The notes beneath the pieces are model-generated. The model was not told where the DNA came from, made no database searches, and worked only from the letters and a program-made list of their open reading frames with translations. Positions 15,556-18,893 of a stretch of DNA of 18,893 nt are shown piece by piece (within the stretch, counting starts at the first letter, position 1; each line of letters begins with the position of its first letter). This stretch comes from Leptospira sp. 96542 (GTDB taxonomy: Bacteria > Spirochaetota > Leptospiria > Leptospirales > Leptospiraceae). The translations under genes were made by a program, and so were the position numbers. The stretch lies in the NCBI GenBank assembly GCA_029310945.1, contig JARJFC010000060.1:1-18893 (forward strand), read 5' to 3'.

Positions 15556-15671
15556 TTAACCCCCTTAGCAAACCCCATGAACAGTCCATGTTCGTGGTTC
15601 CAATTACCCGTGAAAGGGGAGGTCTGGGGAGGACCCGTGAGCGTCTTGTCGCTGAGGTAGACCATGCTCAT
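15552..15671 (-). CDS. Small 39-residue ORF between minor tail Z-like and terminase genes
   Basis: A 40-codon frame starts ATG AGC ATG at 15671, with AGGTGA placed seven bases upstream and overlapping the stop of the preceding gene. It ends at a TGA overlapping the GTG of the small terminase gene. The peptide begins MSMVYLSDKTLTGPPQTSPF and ends in GLFMGFAKGVK. It fills the only gap between its neighbours exactly and is coupled at both ends, which argues for real translation. I do not recognise it. It could act as a translational coupler or a small virion/packaging factor; cos could also lie here. Confidence 0.6.
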   Translation of the reverse strand: MSMVYLSDKTLTGPPQTSPFTGNWNHEHGLFMGFAKGVK

Positions 15672-15678
15672 GTGTTTT

Positions 15679-16479
15679 TCACCTGAACAGCGGCATTGCG
15701 CCGCGACGCAAAGCAGAGGCCGAGCCCGTCTTCCACCACGACTCGAAGGCCTTGTCGAACTCAGCTGGGAAGTGCTTGTCCATGGACTTGTTCACGATGC
15801 CGAAGAAGTCCAGCCGCCGGCGATAGGTCGCCGCACGCACGAAGATCAGCATGGGCTTGAGAGATTGGCCGAACGCTGTGTAGACGCGGCGGTAGACACC
15901 GGGCAACAGGTGGCGCCGCCCTTCAGCGCCAGGCAGATTGACGAAGTACTCGAAGCCGTAGACGCCCTTCTTTGCATTGCCCTTGCGCAGGCGTGCACGC
16001 GTCTTGTCGTTTGCCTTGTTGTAGCCCGCTTCGGTGTAGGTGCCCAGCACGTTGAGGATGCGCGACACCTCCCCTCGGCTCATATTGCCGTAGGCGTCCA
16101 GCGGCATGGCCGCGCCGGGCACCACGTACCAACCATTCGGCAGGATGTTGATCCGACGAAGACGCAACTCCATGGGCTTCAACGCACGCTGCCCACCTCG
16201 TATTTGTGCGACAGCCCACTGCTTGTCGCGCTCTTCCGAGCGCTGACGAAACCACAACGTGACTCGCAAGCTCGATGTGCTGGCGTACCACACGCGCAGT
16301 GAATTCAGCGTGTATTGCGTTGGGCTATCAAACTTTTTTTCCATTTCAACCGTCACGGCTTGGTCTGCAAACCCCACCGACCGATTCATCGCCTCCCGCA
16401 CGATGCTGCGCGACTCCTTGCCGAGCGCGTTGATCTTGCGCTGCACCTCGGGGAAGTTGCTCCTGATCGTGAACTTCAC
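15679..16479 (-). CDS. Minor tail protein Z-like
   Basis: The product is 266 residues, starting MKFTIRSNFPEVQRKINALG, from a GTG that overlaps the replication gene stop as GTGA. The segments RSIVREAMNRSVGFADQAVT and KSMDKHFPAEFDKAFESWW fit the prophage minor tail Z family (lambda gpZ 192 residues). In lambda, Z lies near U and is needed for tail-end completion before head joining. Here it lies upstream of the terminase genes, an unusual place. DNA here is less GC-rich than the terminase genes. The family call is moderate; a neck or tail-end role is inferred. Confidence 0.65.
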   Translation of the reverse strand: MKFTIRSNFPEVQRKINALGKESRSIVREAMNRSVGFADQAVTVEMEKKFDSPTQYTLNSLRVWYASTSSLRVTLWFRQRSEERDKQWAVAQIRGGQRALKPMELRLRRINILPNGWYVVPGAAMPLDAYGNMSRGEVSRILNVLGTYTEAGYNKANDKTRARLRKGNAKKGVYGFEYFVNLPGAEGRRHLLPGVYRRVYTAFGQSLKPMLIFVRAATYRRRLDFFGIVNKSMDKHFPAEFDKAFESWWKTGSASALRRGAMPLFR

Positions 16480-17357
16480 GCCGCGGCCCTCACCTTTCGC
16501 GGCAGGCCCAACTGCGCCCGCGTCTCAGCGGCACGCCGCGCGTTCTGCGCCAACTCCTCGGCCGTGCGCGGTGGCTCGGGTGGCAGCGTGCCGCCCTCCC
16601 CCTGCAAAGCCTGCCCCCCTCGCAGAGCGCCAGAGTCGTGGGTATCCAGCCACCGCTGCTCGGCCAGCCAGCGCGACAGCTTGGGCACGAACTGCCCGCG
16701 GTTGCGCTGCCACTCGTCGCTGCGGGACTGGCGCTCGATGGCCGCCAGCATCACGCGCACCAGGTCGGGATTCGGGGCCATGGTTCGCCAGATGCCCCTG
16801 GCCTTGGCCACGCCAGCATTGGTGCTGCGCGGGTAGGCCGCGACGATGCGTTCGAAGTTGGAATCAAGGTCCTCGCCCCCCTTGGGGGGTAGGGGGGTAT
16901 TTGGTTCTATGACGGTTAATGACGGTTCCCTTATATAGGGACTGTCACGCCGTTCGGGGTTTTGCGAACCACGTTCGGGGTTTTTTGCTTCCGCGTTCGG
17001 GGTTTTGAGGGAGTTATCCACAGCCCGAAACCCCGAACCGCGTTCGTCCTTTTGTTCGGAAAACCCCGAACATGGTTCGCCCTTTATCCATGCCGGACTG
17101 ATGCGGTATTCCACTGAAACACCACGCCCACCGCGCTGGTTCTTGACCGGAATCAGCCAGCCGCAGGCCACCATGCGCGCCAGTTGCTTCTCGACCCCGC
17201 GTGTCGTCTGGCGCGTGGCCTTGGCCAGGGATGGCACGCCCGGAAAAATGTGCGTGCCATCGTCGTGCGCGTGGTCGGCCAGCTTGAGCGCGAGGTTCAT
17301 CTCGCCACCGCCCACCGGGTAGCGATCCCAGACCATACCCATCAGCTTGACGCTCAC
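16476..17357 (-). CDS. Replication initiator with winged helix (HTH_36), containing internal origin
   Basis: The product is 293 residues from GTG 17357 (VSVKLMGMVWDRYPVGGGEM), chosen because GGGAGG lies seven bases upstream and the GTG overlaps the HNH gene stop; a GTG five codons earlier lacks a ribosome site. Residues about 15-95 are a winged helix (NLALKLADHAHDDGTHIFPG, PSLAKATRQTTRGVEKQLAR) of the HTH_36 type found in phage replication initiators. A low-complexity middle (NPERGSQNPERRDSP) is encoded by iteron-like DNA. The C-terminal FERIVAAYPRSTNAGVAKAR and FVPKLSRWLAEQRW segments are typical of lambda O/DnaT-like phage proteins. It is likely to bind its own gene and recruit host helicase. 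Confidence 0.75.
   Translation of the reverse strand: MSVKLMGMVWDRYPVGGGEMNLALKLADHAHDDGTHIFPGVPSLAKATRQTTRGVEKQLARMVACGWLIPVKNQRGGRGVSVEYRISPAWIKGEPCSGFSEQKDERGSGFRAVDNSLKTPNAEAKNPERGSQNPERRDSPYIREPSLTVIEPNTPLPPKGGEDLDSNFERIVAAYPRSTNAGVAKARGIWRTMAPNPDLVRVMLAAIERQSRSDEWQRNRGQFVPKLSRWLAEQRWLDTHDSGALRGGQALQGEGGTLPPEPPRTAEELAQNARRAAETRAQLGLPRKVRAAA
16876..16897. other. Poly-C/poly-G hairpin next to the candidate origin
   Basis: The plus strand reads C6-TT-G6-TA-G6. It can form a very stable hairpin or stacked-G structure and is placed about 50 bases from the repeat array inside the replication gene. It encodes NTPLPPKGGED on the minus strand. A role in origin function is only suggested by location. 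Confidence 0.4.
16951..17071. repeat. GTTCGGGG iteron array and CGAAC-N3-GTTCG palindromes
   Basis: Five copies of the GTTCGGGG core followed by T3-T6 occur in 121 bases, three on the plus strand and two on the minus strand. Interleaved with them are three 13-bp palindromes with spacers CAC, CGC and ATG. Such regular spacing is not required by the coding sequence alone. Confidence 0.75.
17014..17022 (+). promoter_or_regulatory. DnaA box TTATCCACA
   Basis: This is an exact match to the high-affinity DnaA box, between the direct and inverted iteron groups. It suggests use of host DnaA in phage initiation. Confidence 0.6.
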
Positions 17358-17902
17358 CGCAGGCCCTCCCACGGGTTGCGGTAGTCACGCCGTCTCTTGT
17401 CGGCGCGCACGCTCGACACGTAGGACCGATGCACGCCGTGTTCCTTGGCCACCGCCTCATCTGTGCGTGGGTCGGCGCGCATCGCCGCCACCGCCTCGTC
17501 ACTGATTCGCGACTTGGCGCGCCTTCCCCGTGCGATTGCCTCCCGATGCATCAAAGTCTTGGGCACATCCTTGCGCCGCTCACTGGGCGAACACATCACC
17601 AGGTGGTCCGGGTGCACGCAGCCTGGCGTTTCGCACGAACAAACCACCCAGCTGCGCCGAAGCTCAACAACCCCTCTACGGCTGCCGTCCTGGTGCGTGA
17701 GCTGGTACACCAGGCGCCGAACGTAAAACGTCACCTCACTGCCACGCCCATGGCTGGTGAAAGTGGCCATGGGTCGACCGTCTTTTTTGTGGGCAGAGCG
17801 CATCCAAACCAAGCACCCTCCCTCTCCCTCACGCACGCGAGCCAGCAACCAGCTCAGGTCGATCCGCGGGAGGCCGTCAACAATTTCAACCTGACGACTC
17901 AT
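17354..17902 (-). CDS. HNH-fold protein with C-terminal helix-turn-helix
   Basis: The product is 182 residues. GCLVWMRSAHKKDGRP and TFYVRRLVYQLTH, followed by CSCETPGCVHPDHLVMCSPS (88-107), follow the HNH_3-type plan 'CLVW...H-R-L...H-C-x4-C-V-N-P-x-H-L'. Here the first catalytic His is Cys88 and the Asn is His97, so nuclease activity is doubtful. Residues about 132-170 (ISDEAVAAMRADPRTDEAVA, then HGVHRSYVSSVRADKRRR) look like a helix-turn-helix. It overlaps the cupin-like gene as ATGA and the replication gene as GTGA. It may be a former homing endonuclease or a DNA-binding regulator. Confidence 0.68.
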   Translation of the reverse strand: MSRQVEIVDGLPRIDLSWLLARVREGEGGCLVWMRSAHKKDGRPMATFTSHGRGSEVTFYVRRLVYQLTHQDGSRRGVVELRRSWVVCSCETPGCVHPDHLVMCSPSERRKDVPKTLMHREAIARGRRAKSRISDEAVAAMRADPRTDEAVAKEHGVHRSYVSSVRADKRRRDYRNPWEGLR

Positions 17903-18399
17903 GGCTCACACCCCCGCCCAATCGCACCCGAGTCGCTGGCCGCCGTGAAGCGCTTCCAGTGCACCCAGCCCTGCGGACAGTAAAAGCCCCAACGCCGAAC
18001 GCGCGGGCCGGTGATGAAGAGCGTCCAGACAGGCTGGCCACTCATCAATTCCACCCGGTGCGGCGCCCCCCCCCAGCGGAATTTGAATGCACCCTCACGA
18101 CGCAGGAACACGCCGCTGAACAGATGCTCCAGGTAGCCACCCGACAGCAGCCAGCTCGCATTGAACAACCACGGGTGGTCGTGCAAGGCACGGTCATCGT
18201 CACTGCGCTTGAAGCAGTGCAGGTAGACGTTGAAGATCGGATTGCGCGGGATGACCCACCAACGCAGCAGGTATGGGTTGTCGCGCCCACCGATGATGAA
18301 ATCAGGCTCGCGCGCATCCGCGATGCGCAACATGCGCCCGGCCACAGCGTGCCGCGCACGCAGACCGATCTGCCAGGCTCGATCACGCAGGCGCGTCAT
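17899..18399 (-). CDS. Cupin-like phage protein of unknown function
   Basis: The product is 166 residues from ATG 18399, which overlaps the upstream TGA as ATGA and has GAGGTG five bases upstream; a GTG two codons earlier is less well placed. The core NPYLLRWWVIPRNPIFNVYL, HCFKRSDDDRALHDHPW and SWLLSGGYLEH is a single-domain cupin pattern. His73, His75 and His114, with Glu91, could bind a metal. I recall similar phage and prophage proteins of unknown function. It may be a small-molecule or nucleotide-modifying enzyme; no substrate can be inferred. Confidence 0.72.
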   Translation of the reverse strand: MTRLRDRAWQIGLRARHAVAGRMLRIADAREPDFIIGGRDNPYLLRWWVIPRNPIFNVYLHCFKRSDDDRALHDHPWLFNASWLLSGGYLEHLFSGVFLRREGAFKFRWGGAPHRVELMSGQPVWTLFITGPRVRRWGFYCPQGWVHWKRFTAASDSGAIGRGCEP

Positions 18400-18599
18400 G
18401 CGCACACCTCACCCGACTGCCCCTGCCCGCCGACGCGCTTATGCTGCATACGCAAGCGCTCGCCATGGAAGTAGGACGCGAACGCGTGCCCGGCGTCCGA
18501 GTTGAAGGGATACGGGCACGCCAGCTCCAAACTGTCGAACTGGTGCGCGGCTTGGCGCGCTTCCCGCTCTATGCGGGCGATGGGGATGACTTCGTTCAT
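18396..18599 (-). CDS. Small hypothetical phage protein
   Basis: The product is 67 residues, starting MNEVIPIARIEREARQAAHQ and ending GQGQSGEVCA. Its ATG overlaps the methyltransferase stop as ATGA, and its own TGA overlaps the next start, so it is embedded in a translationally coupled early operon. An N-terminal helix is followed by a NACPYPF-like LACPYPFNSDAGHAFASYF segment. I recall similar short early phage proteins but know no function. Confidence 0.65.
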   Translation of the reverse strand: MNEVIPIARIEREARQAAHQFDSLELACPYPFNSDAGHAFASYFHGERLRMQHKRVGGQGQSGEVCA

Positions 18600-18893
18600 A
18601 GGGTTTCAGGCTTCATGAAAACCAGCCAATGCGTGCCAGCCTTCTTGCCGCTGGTGTTGCCGAACAGGGGCCGGTGCGGCGTCAATGCCAGCACCTCGGA
18701 AAGCCTCACCTGCGTTTCGTTCCACTTGAAGACGAGCACTCCATCCGTGGCCAGCACGCGGAAGCACTCGGCAAAACCCGCGCGCAAGTCCTCGCGCCAG
18801 TCCTGGCTCAGCTTTCCGTACTTGGCCGCCAGCCACGACCGCGGCCCGGCCCGCACCAAATGGGGGGGGTCAAACGCCACCAGCTTGAAGACG
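18596..18893 (-). CDS. SAM-dependent methyltransferase, C-terminal part (N-terminus beyond window)
   Basis: The frame enters from the right edge (VFKLVAFDPPHLVRAG) and ends ...THWLVFMKPETL. FDPPHL is the motif IV of amino-group DNA methyltransferases, usually DPPY/NPPY, with His in place of Tyr. The following SWLAAKYGKLSQDWREDLRA, GFAECFRVLATDGVLVFKWN and PLFGNTSGKKAGTHW are conserved in a phage/prophage methyltransferase family. It probably modifies phage DNA against host restriction or for regulation; the target base is unknown. The first Met seen (18880, a GTG) is not the true start because the frame continues upstream. The two prolines are encoded by a run of eight C. Confidence 0.8.
   Translation of the reverse strand, partial: VFKLVAFDPPHLVRAGPRSWLAAKYGKLSQDWREDLRAGFAECFRVLATDGVLVFKWNETQVRLSEVLALTPHRPLFGNTSGKKAGTHWLVFMKPETL

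Larger units (their letters stand above)
16909..17092. other. Candidate phage replication origin inside the initiator gene
   Basis: The segment holds three direct copies of CGTTCGGGGTTTT on the plus strand (16951, 16972, 16994; about 21-22 bp apart, two helix turns), two inverted copies (17028-17038, 17060-17071), three CGAAC-N3-GTTCG palindromes (16965, 17034, 17067), a perfect DnaA box TTATCCACA (17014-17022) and a partial one (17084-17092). A 10-bp-spaced repeat of ATGACGGTT (16909-16927) and the relatively AT-rich TTATATAGG lie to one side as a possible unwinding region. Iterons inside the initiator gene are the lambda ori layout. Confidence 0.7.

Noticed and set aside
15590..15650. Possible cos site near the small terminase gene
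   Set aside because: Only a weak GGTC...GACC inverted repeat is visible. Packaging sites of this family cannot be identified without related genome ends.
18862..18869. Run of eight C in the methyltransferase as a phase-variable tract
   Set aside because: The run is short and encodes the conserved Pro-Pro of the catalytic motif, so coding constraint explains it.
1..18893. tRNA genes, CRISPR arrays, insertion sequences, integrase or attachment sites
   Set aside because: I saw none when reading both strands. Gaps between genes are too short to hold most of them.

Overview
This window is a compact stretch of a tailed dsDNA phage or prophage genome from a high-GC host. Codon and base use, and my memory of related proteins, suggest a Burkholderiales host such as a comamonad, but this is inference: no host gene, integrase or attachment site is present. 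Every supported gene lies on the minus strand, so the biological order runs from right to left. Genes overlap or nearly touch, mostly as ATGA, GTGA or TTGA junctions. No gene-free stretch exceeds about 65 bases.

Early and replication module (about 18893 to 16476): a SAM-dependent methyltransferase cut by the right edge, a 67-residue unknown, a cupin-like protein, an HNH-fold protein with altered active-site positions plus a C-terminal helix-turn-helix, and a winged-helix replication initiator. The initiator gene carries an internal array of GTTCGGGG repeats, CGAAC-N3-GTTCG palindromes and a perfect DnaA box. This is a strong candidate for the phage origin, placed as in lambda gene O.

Packaging and head module (about 16479 to 6755): a minor tail Z-like protein, a previously hidden 39-codon ORF, small and large terminase of the lambda Nu1/A type, a small Mor-like helix-turn-helix protein, a DUF6148/gpW-like protein, a lambda-type portal, an S49 protease fused to a scaffold with an internal Nu3-like start, a decoration protein with a signal-peptide-like N-terminus, a Mu gpT-type major capsid protein, and FI-like and FII-like proteins. 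Packaging and portal genes are lambda-like while the capsid is Mu-like, so the head is mosaic. A 26-bp direct repeat follows the stop codons of both the helix-turn-helix gene and the portal gene.

Tail module (6758 to 1): terminator (U-like), tail tube, the G/GT tail-assembly chaperone pair with a textbook -1 frameshift site (A AAA AAC plus stem-loop), a short tape measure protein predicting a tail near 95 nm, a galactose-binding-like distal tail protein, and a large tail-tip/hub protein cut by the left edge. The hub begins with a four-cysteine cluster like that of Fe-S-binding tail-tip proteins. The tape measure and chaperone segment is visibly less GC-rich than its flanks, suggesting module exchange.

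The window therefore reads as a siphovirus late operon plus the end of its replication region. The most informative non-gene signals are the internal origin, the frameshift element, the nested scaffold start and the paired 26-bp element.
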